Shown here: in pieces, positions 6,979 through 12,933 of the stretch
How the letters are laid out: every line of letters begins with the position of its first letter
Position numbering within the stretch: the first letter of the stretch is position 1
From: a bacterium
Lineage (GTDB): Bacteria > Fidelibacterota > UBA2242
Direction of reading: 5' to 3'
Assembly (NCBI GenBank): GCA_018824205.1
Contig: JAHJGX010000195.1
Coordinates: forward strand, 1-36,463
DNA: 36,463 nucleotides
The notes under the pieces: model-generated
Databases searched by the model: none
Told to the model about the DNA's origin: nothing
Seen by the model: only the letters and a program-made list of their open reading frames with translations
Translations under genes and position numbers: made by a program

Positions 6979-8502
6979 CTAATTCCTCACGCAACGCACA
7001 GAATATCCATCTCCCTTACCGGAGGATCTACTTATGTTTGAATTATTATAAATCAGACACCTGGCATATGCACCACTACTTTCTAATCCTGTAGAAGACC
7101 AAAAGTAAGCTCTGTAGCCCGGGAGACTCCAATCACTAAGGCCGTCTCGGTAACCGCCAGCCAGCGCGGTAAAACCGCTTACATTGGTCGCCCCGGTATT
7201 TGGACTGTTCCAGTGGTTTGTACCAGTTTCTTTGAGTTTACCACCCTCATCGGTCCCGCGCCAACCGAAAGTATCAGCTTCTGACTGGCTCATGCCAAGA
7301 TACATTTCCAATTCTTTCCATTCCTCGTCACTGGGTACATGCCAGCCTTCGGGTGCAATATTGCGACTGTCATTAACTGCATATCCGTTGTATAAAGCAC
7401 CATAGACGTTACCGTAATATTCAATATTAAAATTGTTACAATAGGCGCCAGTTTCCAAATTCGCCCATGTCATACCATCTGTAACATTTGGTATAAGATT
7501 ACCATTTCGGTATCGTTTTACTTTAAGATTCTCAGCCATCCACCATTGATTACCAATCTTTACAACTTTATAAACATTATCGTCAATATCAGTTACACTT
7601 CTAATGACTTCAGCAATATTGGAATATTCTGACTGATTATTTGCAGAATTAGCAAAAACTCGATAAGTGTAATTAATATTCTGTGTTAACTCTTGATCTG
7701 TATAATTCGTAGTATTAGCGCCCATGTCAGCAATCTCAGAATATTCTCCACTTTCTTCTTTTCGCTCTACTTTAAATCCCGCCTCGAAAATACAATTATC
7801 CGTCCAGGTTAGATGTACCGAATGTTCATCTAAAATCTCAGCAATAAGGTTGGTTGGGGCTAGTATAATCATTTTTATGGAATTTGATACATTGGAATAA
7901 TTACTCTCATTCTGATCTGTATAGGCTTTTACACGGTATGAATAACTTTGACCATAAGTCAAACCTTCATCTTTATAGGTTGTCACATCAGCACTCAATT
8001 CAGTGATATTGCTAAATCCACTGCCGTCATTACGTTCAATTCGATATCCAGATTCATAGGCGCAGTTGTCTGTCCAGGTTAACCGCAGAGACTGGTCGTC
8101 TATCGCTGTGGCTGTGAGATTGGTTGGAGTGGGAATTTTCACCGTTGCTTGTAATTCATTGGAATAATTGCTCTCATTCCTGTCCGCAAAGGCTTTCACC
8201 CGGTAGGCGTAATTCTTTCCGTAGGTCAAATCTGTATCAGTATAAGTCTCAGTATTCGCATTCAGATCAGCAATTTCAGCGAAAGCGCTGCCTTCAATCT
8301 TACATTCGACTACAAAACCCTCCTCTTGTTTACAATTATCATCCCAATTCAGGCAAACTGATTGGTCATCAATAAGGATTAGTGTCAGATTTGACGGTGT
8401 TTCCAGCACAAAATTGGGATCAACCGGATTCTTGCGCTCCAGGTCCTCACAAGCAAAATATCCGCTGATTATTAACGCTATTAATAATATTTTATAGTTC
8501 AT
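6979..8502 (-). CDS. Secreted lipoprotein: three FN3 domains plus FISUMP domain
   Basis: This 507-aa protein has a signal peptide ending in a lipobox-like SGYFAC (Cys18). Three fibronectin type III domains follow, each starting with a TPTNLTATAIDDQSLRLTW-like strand and a Y-YRVKA strand (about residues 33-120, 125-208 and 213-300). The C-terminal 200 residues form a FISUMP domain (Fibrobacter succinogenes major paralogous domain), recognisable from VKIGNQWWMAENLKV, GWHVPSDEEWKELE, GFTALAGGYR, FWSST and the final YSVRCVRN. FISUMP proteins are cell-surface proteins of unknown exact role, often in large paralogous families. AGGAG sits 7 nt before the ATG. It is likely anchored in the outer membrane facing out and binding a glycan or protein; that role is inference. 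Confidence 0.93.
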   Translation of the reverse strand: MNYKILLIALIISGYFACEDLERKNPVDPNFVLETPSNLTLILIDDQSVCLNWDDNCKQEEGFVVECKIEGSAFAEIADLNANTETYTDTDLTYGKNYAYRVKAFADRNESNYSNELQATVKIPTPTNLTATAIDDQSLRLTWTDNCAYESGYRIERNDGSGFSNITELSADVTTYKDEGLTYGQSYSYRVKAYTDQNESNYSNVSNSIKMIILAPTNLIAEILDEHSVHLTWTDNCIFEAGFKVERKEESGEYSEIADMGANTTNYTDQELTQNINYTYRVFANSANNQSEYSNIAEVIRSVTDIDDNVYKVVKIGNQWWMAENLKVKRYRNGNLIPNVTDGMTWANLETGAYCNNFNIEYYGNVYGALYNGYAVNDSRNIAPEGWHVPSDEEWKELEMYLGMSQSEADTFGWRGTDEGGKLKETGTNHWNSPNTGATNVSGFTALAGGYRDGLSDWSLPGYRAYFWSSTGLESSGAYARCLIYNNSNISRSSGKGDGYSVRCVRN

Positions 8503-8529
8503 TTATGTTCTCCTGTTTTGGAGTGTTTT

Positions 8530-8578
8530 GGAGTGCACCGACTGCGTCGGTACAGCATCAACACAGTTGATGTACTCC
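8530..8578. repeat. REP unit A (49 bp, two hairpins)
   Basis: The unit is bounded by GGAGT and ACTCC and holds two adjacent hairpins: GCACCGAC / GTCGGTAC with loop TGC, and GCATCAAC / GTTGATGT with loop ACA. It has the same plan as unit B (8935-8983), with paired changes in the second stem. It lies beyond the 3' end of the broken RAYT gene, where REP units normally flank such genes. Confidence 0.85.
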
Positions 8579-8723
8579 AAATCCAAATCAAAAATCATCA
8601 AATACGTTTACTTTGTCACAGGGATAGAGTTTCATAATTTTACCGAGATACTCTTTCTCATCCTGATGCCGGTAATAAAAACTACTGTATTTCCATTCTA
8701 ACGGATGCTTTACATAGCCGTGC

Positions 8724-8831
8724 TTCACCCTGTTAAATATTTCTCCTCTATCACTTTACCTTGTTAAATATTTTCATAATATATGTTTCTTTATGGTGAA
8801 TCCCTTTTTCTTCTGTATTTAACGGGGTGAA
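8724..8831. mobile_element. Small inverted-repeat element (MITE-like) inside the RAYT gene
   Basis: The terminal inverted repeats are TTCACCCTGTTAAATAT (8724-8740) and GTATTTAACGGGGTGAA (8815-8831), which pair at 15 of 17 positions. Inside, a degenerate copy of the left end (8755-8771) repeats 31 bp further on. Rejoining the RAYT reading frame requires removal of 8729-8832 (104 bp), which nearly coincides with the repeat boundaries and restores NPVKHG. There is no coding capacity, so it would depend on a transposase elsewhere. Confidence 0.75.
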
Positions 8832-8934
8832 CCGGATTATACCAGAGATAATGCAGCCGCGCATAATAAGAATTTTCGTAAGTAATACAAGAGTCCCAGT
8901 AGTTGTGGAACATCTTTTTTATGGAGTGCGCTAT

Positions 8935-8983
8935 GGAGTGCACCGACTGCGTCGGTGCGGCATTGACACAGTCAATGCACTCC
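8935..8983. repeat. REP unit B (49 bp) inside the RAYT gene
   Basis: Bounded by GGAGT and ACTCC, with hairpins GCACCGAC / GTCGGTGC (loop TGC) and GCATTGAC / GTCAATGC (loop ACA), both perfect 8-bp stems. It lies in the middle of the RAYT coding frame and is translated through without a stop (ECIDCVNAAPTQSVHS). A truncated GGAGTGCG copy lies just to its left (8923-8930). Confidence 0.9.
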
Positions 8984-9316
8984 AAAGTTTCCAAAGGCTC
9001 CAAAAAAGACTTAATCCCACTCGAACTAAAGCGATGCACATTATTTATCACTTGCGCCAGTGTTTCGGCATTTTCAGGTGCATTTGCCATCAGATGATAA
9101 TGGTTATCTAAAACTACCCAGTCCTCAATTTTCCAATTGTAATGTTCAAAACTTTTAAACAGGTAATTCAGGAAAATATCTTTCGCTTCATCGGATTTCA
9201 TGTAATGAACATGCTCGTAGGTCGCGCCGGTAATAAAATATTCCGCGTTATTTCGAAAAAGATGCGGTGGATTGTGTTCGTATGTTTTATAAGTTTCGTC
9301 TATCATTTGTAGTTAT

Positions 9317-9340
9317 GCATTGACACAGTCAACGCACTCC
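9317..9340. repeat. REP half-unit C between the RAYT and PEGA genes
   Basis: It contains one hairpin, GCATTGAC / GTCAACGC with loop ACA, followed by ACTCC, matching the second half of units A and B. It lies 10 bp upstream of the RAYT start and contains the TGA stop codon of the PEGA-protein gene (9331-9329). It is therefore the 5' flanking REP of the RAYT locus. Confidence 0.8.
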
Positions 9341-11482
9341 ATACAGTATTCCATACAGTTTTCCAATATCCAGCTGCCATTTGATAATTGGCGCAGCAGA
9401 CAGCCCGGCGGCGATACCAATATAACCGGAAAGTTTGTTCAGACTGTTGGCTTTATCGTAGAAGTCCAGTGCATCAGCCGTAACTGTTGTATTTTCATAA
9501 TCCTGATATGCTTTGATACTCATGATTTTCATGACTCCGGCGGTAATGCCGAGCAGGCCGGTGCTTGCGATATTAATATTGCGTTTCCATTTTACCTGAT
9601 CGATTTCCTGCTGAATACTGCCCGCATAGGTCATGAGTTTGATGTCGAATTCCTTGCGTTCATTCAATGCGAGATCGAAATCCCTATTCACGGATAGATA
9701 ATCCGGATGAGTGATTGTTAGATCATATAAGCCGGTTGGCATATCCTTCAATATCCTCGGTGAATCGCCATAATTCTTATTGTTTAGATCAACCGTTGCT
9801 CCCGGAGGAGCAGTTAAAACAACAATAGTCCCGGTGTGTCTTTCAAGTTGAATATCAAGGTCATGCATATCGCCAATGTTCACTTGCCGGGATAGTGTCT
9901 TATCATGGAACATATCTTCTTTCACGGTGATCTCTGCCAAACCTGCAGATACTTTATAATTTCTAAACGGCAACACACCGGCGTCATTTCCATTTATTAT
10001 CACTTGAGCGCCAATAGGTGTTCCGGTAATATTCAATGTTCCAAACCTTGATTCAAGTATATAGTCCTGTTTATTTTTCTTTCCATCTTCTATTGTTATT
10101 GCTGACTCCACAGCTTGGTACAAATCCTTCACAATGCGTAAAGTATATGTTCCCGAAGGAAGCTCATTGAAAGATGCGGGCGTCTGACCTTTAATCTGTC
10201 CATCGAGATATATGCTTGCCCCAATTGGCTCAGTAACTATTAGCAGCTGACCAAATGCCGGTAATAGAGTTATGTTACGGGTATTATTACTTCCATCTGT
10301 AATGATAAATCTCTCGGTATGAATATGATACAGGTCTTTCGTAATAGTGATTTCATATTCTCCCGACGCCAGTTCATTGATTGTTAAAGGTGTACGTCCC
10401 TTTATTTGCTCATTTAGAGATATTACAGCGCCATCAGGTGTGGATATAATTGTTAAAGAACCAAACGCAGCATCCAGCTCCGCAAGCGCCTGAATGATTC
10501 CATCCGGTTGAACACTGATTTCTTCAAGATAGTCATGATGAAGCGTTTTTTCGATACGTAAAAGATGTTTACCTGCTCCGGCTTTGGGAATCTGCACAGG
10601 CGTGGTACCCACATCACGACCATCGAAATAAACCCTGGCGCCTTCTGGAATGGAGCGAATTACGACAATTCCCGTGCTAATATCTGAAACACTTTCAGCA
10701 GTACCCGGCTGCATTTCAACGGTATATTCAATGTTTTGATCCGGTAATATAGATATCATCTTTTCGTAATCCTGATGCCCCGGTGCTGACAATTTAATCG
10801 TGTGATCGCCCATAGGCAGAGATAAACTGACTGTTTTCGTGGTGTTCTCCCCGCTATAATTACCGTCAATAAACACATTTACGGGAGAAATGTTGAGCGT
10901 AAAACTCACTTGTCCGGTTTTTGTGATTACTTTTTTTGTAATTTCTCCACCACTGCCACTGCGGCTTGTTCTGGCTTCTGCGGCAAGTTTTAAAGCTGCA
11001 TTTCGAACTGTTCCGGTCACAAAATCACGGACCGATCCTTCATAATCTTCAATAACCTGAGCAATAACCTCGCCGCTTTCAACACTAATTATTCGGACAT
11101 GCAAAGAATACAGATCAAATGTTTTCGATACCTCACCGGCAATCATATATTTTACACTAAGCAGTTGTCCGACTTGAATGACACACTCACTGGAAGTACA
11201 ACCTGACAGTTGAAACTGCTGTTCCTTCAATATCTCTTCCATCATTTGTCGTTCTGTAATTCGGAAGCGGTTTGTTTTTGAAAGTTCATACCCAAAGCGG
11301 GAAGTAATGTTGGATGCATCAGTTTCGCTCATTCCCGATGATTCAAATTCCATGATTGCCACAGTTGGCAAATCCTGCGCGATTAATGGGGATAAACACA
11401 AGCTCATCAGAAATATCCAGCAAATCAGCCTGTTTGTTTGTTGGACATTTATTGGGTTAAGTATTCGATAAAGAATCTTCAT
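9329..11482 (-). CDS. CsgG/FlgO-like envelope protein with six PEGA domains
   Basis: This 717-aa protein has an N-terminal signal (hydrophobic WIFLMSLCLSPLIAQ, cleavage near residue 36). A CsgG/FlgO-like domain (about 38-170) follows, with PTVAIMEFESSG, the paired cysteines SGCTSSECVIQVGQLL and YMIAGEVSK. Six PEGA domains then lie at about 191-257, 271-338, 341-408, 411-478, 481-548 and 551-618. Domains two to six repeat at a strict 70-residue period, each beginning G-x-L-x-I-x-x-x-P-x-GA. Two weakly hydrophobic segments near 638-655 and 683-700 could form a membrane hairpin. Family knowledge: PEGA domains occur on surface/periplasmic proteins and are thought to bind cell-wall or surface components. 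The last residues, YGVR and the stop, come from a REP half-unit, so the native C-terminus may have been altered. AAAGGA is 5 nt before the ATG. Confidence 0.9.
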   Translation of the reverse strand: MKILYRILNPINVQQTNRLICWIFLMSLCLSPLIAQDLPTVAIMEFESSGMSETDASNITSRFGYELSKTNRFRITERQMMEEILKEQQFQLSGCTSSECVIQVGQLLSVKYMIAGEVSKTFDLYSLHVRIISVESGEVIAQVIEDYEGSVRDFVTGTVRNAALKLAAEARTSRSGSGGEITKKVITKTGQVSFTLNISPVNVFIDGNYSGENTTKTVSLSLPMGDHTIKLSAPGHQDYEKMISILPDQNIEYTVEMQPGTAESVSDISTGIVVIRSIPEGARVYFDGRDVGTTPVQIPKAGAGKHLLRIEKTLHHDYLEEISVQPDGIIQALAELDAAFGSLTIISTPDGAVISLNEQIKGRTPLTINELASGEYEITITKDLYHIHTERFIITDGSNNTRNITLLPAFGQLLIVTEPIGASIYLDGQIKGQTPASFNELPSGTYTLRIVKDLYQAVESAITIEDGKKNKQDYILESRFGTLNITGTPIGAQVIINGNDAGVLPFRNYKVSAGLAEITVKEDMFHDKTLSRQVNIGDMHDLDIQLERHTGTIVVLTAPPGATVDLNNKNYGDSPRILKDMPTGLYDLTITHPDYLSVNRDFDLALNERKEFDIKLMTYAGSIQQEIDQVKWKRNINIASTGLLGITAGVMKIMSIKAYQDYENTTVTADALDFYDKANSLNKLSGYIGIAAGLSAAPIIKWQLDIGKLYGILYGVR

Positions 11483-11550
11483 CTGTTTCCTTTATTAAAA
11501 TAGTAATTCGAGCATTATGCCGGTGATTATCCAACTATTTACTATATGCA

Positions 11551-11579
11551 ATTTTAACTCTAAGCATCTATTATGTCAA
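11551..11579 (-). promoter_or_regulatory. Promoter of the six-PEGA gene
   Basis: On the minus strand TTGACA (11579-11574), then 17 bp, then TAAAAT (11556-11551): a consensus -35 and a 5-of-6 -10 box of sigma70 type. The expected start point is about 60 bp before the ATG at 11482. This is the strongest promoter match I see in the window and shows that the organism uses ordinary sigma70 boxes. Confidence 0.75.
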
Positions 11580-11613
11580 GTATTTATTCTAATCCTAAAC
11601 CAAGGAGGTTCTC

Positions 11614-11652
11614 ATGAACACTACTCTAACCGGGCAATCAAAGCCCATATAA
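11614..11652 (+). CDS. Possible 12-residue leader peptide or gene remnant
   Basis: A perfect SD AAGGAGG (11602-11608) sits 5 nt before an ATG that opens MNTTLTGQSKPI and then TAA. The SD is the best in the window, yet the frame ends after 12 codons. A nested inverted repeat (11661-11739) and a terminator-like hairpin (11782-11818) follow on the same strand. It could be a leader peptide, a small stand-alone peptide, or the 5' end of an element whose body is lost. No plus-strand promoter is obvious, and no downstream plus-strand gene follows that it could attenuate. Confidence 0.3.
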   Translation: MNTTLTGQSKPI

Positions 11653-11660
11653 ACTATAAA

Positions 11661-11739
11661 AGAAAATTCTAAAAGTTCCTATCCCCGCTGCAAGCAACGG
11701 GGTATTACGAAACTTTTCCCTTCGGGTTCAGAATTTTCT
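11661..11739. repeat. Nested inverted repeat, about 79 bp
   Basis: The outer arms AGAAAATTCT (11661-11670) and AGAATTTTCT (11730-11739) are perfect 10-bp inverted repeats. An inner hairpin pairs CCCCGCTG (11683-11690) with CAACGGGG (11695-11702) around CAAG, with one mismatch. This plan is typical of intergenic palindromic repeats or very small non-autonomous elements. There is no coding content. Confidence 0.65.
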
Positions 11740-11781
11740 ATATATGGAATTGTTTAATTTACAAATTCTTCCCAACCGCAG

Positions 11782-11818
11782 TCCGGCAGCCGCCGGATGG
11801 GGTATTCTTTTATTTTTT
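11782..11818 (+). terminator. Weak terminator-like hairpin
   Basis: TCCGGC / GCCGGA arms (11782-11787, 11792-11797) with an AGCC loop, followed after 15 nt by a run of six T (11813-11818). The gap between stem and T-run is too long for a classic Rho-independent terminator, so it may equally be another dispersed GC palindrome. Confidence 0.3.
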
Positions 11819-11829
11819 GATAAATCTTG

Positions 11830-11884
11830 GCGGAGAGAGAGGGATTCCTCCAAAGGAGTTCCTATGGAAGAACCCCCATCCCGA
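11830..11884 (-). repeat. Second copy of the tRNA-Ser 3' end, interrupted by 22 bp
   Basis: Positions 11830-11847 match tRNA positions 12148-12165 exactly (18 bp), and 11870-11884 match 12166-12180 at 14 of 15. Together they are a 33-bp direct repeat of the tRNA-Ser T-arm and acceptor 3' strand. The match is broken at 11848-11869 by 22 bp made of two tiny hairpins, CTCC-AAA-GGAG and TTCC-TAT-GGAA, placed exactly within the T-loop between TTC and GAA (tRNA strand). The repeat lies 9 bp beyond the GIY-YIG stop codon, so the nuclease gene is bracketed by tRNA-end repeats, as islands inserted at tRNA genes are bracketed by att sites. Confidence 0.85.
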
Positions 11885-11893
11885 ATTAGTTTA

Positions 11894-12145
11894 CTATAAC
11901 TCTAATTCTTTGAGGTAATTTCGCAACCAAATGTTACCTTCTCCCCTCTTTAAATAATATTCTCTCTGTTGTGCTTTAGATTTTGTTGAATAATCTTCTG
12001 TATATATGACTGAATAAGGTTTATGAGCTTTTGTTGATCGGACTTTACCATAGTTGTGTTGAATCAACCGAGATGAGATATCTTTTGTATGACCGATATA
12101 ATGATAGTTATCGACTCGGCTTTTTAATACATAAACCTGATACAT
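11894..12145 (-). CDS. GIY-YIG nuclease-family protein, 83 aa
   Basis: This is a compact single-domain GIY-YIG protein of the UPF0213/YhbQ size class. It has YQVYVLKSRVDNYHYIGHT at the N-terminus (the first motif half is VYVL instead of GIY, the second is YIG at residues 16-18). Arg26 (SSRLIQHN) and Glu62 (QREYYLK) match the conserved catalytic arginine and metal-binding glutamate of the superfamily. I chose the ATG at 12145-12143. The frame extends upstream only through the tRNA-Ser gene, which would be spurious coding. The ATG is just 3 nt after the tRNA 3' end and has no Shine-Dalgarno. The gene is bracketed by the tRNA 3' end and its duplicate at 11830-11884. In this family some members are DNA-repair-like or uncharacterised and others are homing-type endonucleases. 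A tRNA-targeting role here is inference. Confidence 0.85.
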   Translation of the reverse strand: MYQVYVLKSRVDNYHYIGHTKDISSRLIQHNYGKVRSTKAHKPYSVIYTEDYSTKSKAQQREYYLKRGEGNIWLRNYLKELEL

Positions 12146-12148
12146 TTG

Positions 12149-12235
12149 CGGAGAGAGAGGGATTCGAACCCCCGTCCCGACACGTCGGGAAACGACTTTC
12201 GAGGCCGCCGCATTCAACCGCTCTGCCATCTCTCC
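12149..12235 (-). tRNA. tRNA-Ser (anticodon CGA)
   Basis: This 87-nt class II tRNA has acceptor arms GGAGAGA and TCTCTCC, a D-arm with GGCAGAGCGGTTGAATGC, and an anticodon loop CTCGAAA giving anticodon CGA (reads UCG). A long variable arm with a CCCGAC/GTCGGG stem and a T-arm with the loop TTCGAAT complete it. The long variable arm and G73 identify serine. CCA is not encoded: the bases after G73 are CAA. It lies 33 bp after tadA on the same strand and is immediately followed by the GIY-YIG gene, so all three may be one transcript. Confidence 0.95.
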
Positions 12236-12268
12236 GTTAAAAAAGCGCTGTAATTTAATTCTATTCTG

Positions 12269-12754
12269 TCAATAATCAAGATCACTTTTAGGGGTGCGGA
12301 TAGTGTTAAAAAATGAAGTCAGAATGGATTGACATTTATCTGCTTCTACCCCACCTTTTACTATTGTCTTATGATTTAACAAATTCATATCACACAGATT
12401 ATCGACCGATCCGCACATGCCCGCCTGGGAATCATAGGCGCCAAAAACCAGCCTCGGAATACGGGCATTTAATACAGCACCGGCACACATAGCACAAGGT
12501 TCAAGTGTTACATAAAGTGTGCAGTCATCCAGACGCCAGGAATTAAGTGTGGATGCTGCTGAAGTAATCGCAATAATTTCCGCATGGGCAGTTGGATCAT
12601 TGAGACTCTCTCTCATATTATGCCCCCTGCCGACTATCTGGTTGTTGTGGATAATAACAGCGCCGACGGGGATTTCTTTCTTTTCAAACGCTTTCTCGGC
12701 TTCTTTAAAAGCAAGATTGATCCAGTATTCATCGTTATGTGGTAAAATATTCAT
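12269..12754 (-). CDS. tadA: tRNA-specific adenosine deaminase TadA
   Basis: This 161-aa cytidine-deaminase-fold enzyme converts the wobble adenosine-34 of tRNA-Arg(ACG) to inosine. Motifs are clear: TAHAEI with zinc ligand His57 and catalytic Glu59, and LEPCAMCAGA with zinc ligands Cys87 and Cys90. The N-terminal EIPVGAVI and the C-terminal helix LTSFFNTIR fit TadA rather than a guanine or cytosine deaminase. Length is normal. The gene stands upstream of tRNA-Ser and diverges from the symporter gene at 12934 across 179 bp. No strong SD precedes the start. Confidence 0.95.
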   Translation of the reverse strand: MNILPHNDEYWINLAFKEAEKAFEKKEIPVGAVIIHNNQIVGRGHNMRESLNDPTAHAEIIAITSAASTLNSWRLDDCTLYVTLEPCAMCAGAVLNARIPRLVFGAYDSQAGMCGSVDNLCDMNLLNHKTIVKGGVEADKCQSILTSFFNTIRTPKSDLDY

Positions 12755-12933
12755 GGCTAATTATAATTATCCCACTTTTCTAAAACAATGTTTCATCACT
12801 GAATTTTGAAAAAAATCGTCCCTTTTAATCTGTCTTTGGCAATGGAAGCAAATTTGCGCTTCGACTTTCCAATAATAGTGTTAAATTCGCACTGGTCATT
12901 TTTAGTGTATTAATAATTGAAGGATTACAAGTA

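Larger units (their letters stand above)
8588..9306 (-). pseudogene. REP-associated tyrosine transposase (RAYT), disrupted
   Basis: The intact N-terminal part (8791-9306, 171 aa before the first stop) shows the Y1/HUH transposase signature: WVVLDNHYHLM with the HYH metal-binding pair (His69, His71), and the catalytic-tyrosine helix ENSYYARLHYLWYNP (Tyr147/148). Two insertions are visible. A REP unit (8935-8983) interrupts the middle in frame, adding residues about 108-126. A 104-bp element (8729-8832) falls inside the NPV-KHG motif and shifts the frame. The remaining C-terminus, VKHGYVKHPLEWKYSSFYY and onward, is readable at 8728-8591 with a TGA at 8590-8588. RAYTs cut and paste REP palindromes. 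This copy is probably inactive, although the HUH and Tyr residues survive in the truncated product. Confidence 0.88.

Noticed and set aside
12146-12229. Open frame joining the tRNA-Ser sequence to the GIY-YIG gene (would add 28 residues).
   Set aside because: The extra codons are the tRNA gene read in translation; the ATG at 12145 gives a normal family N-terminus.
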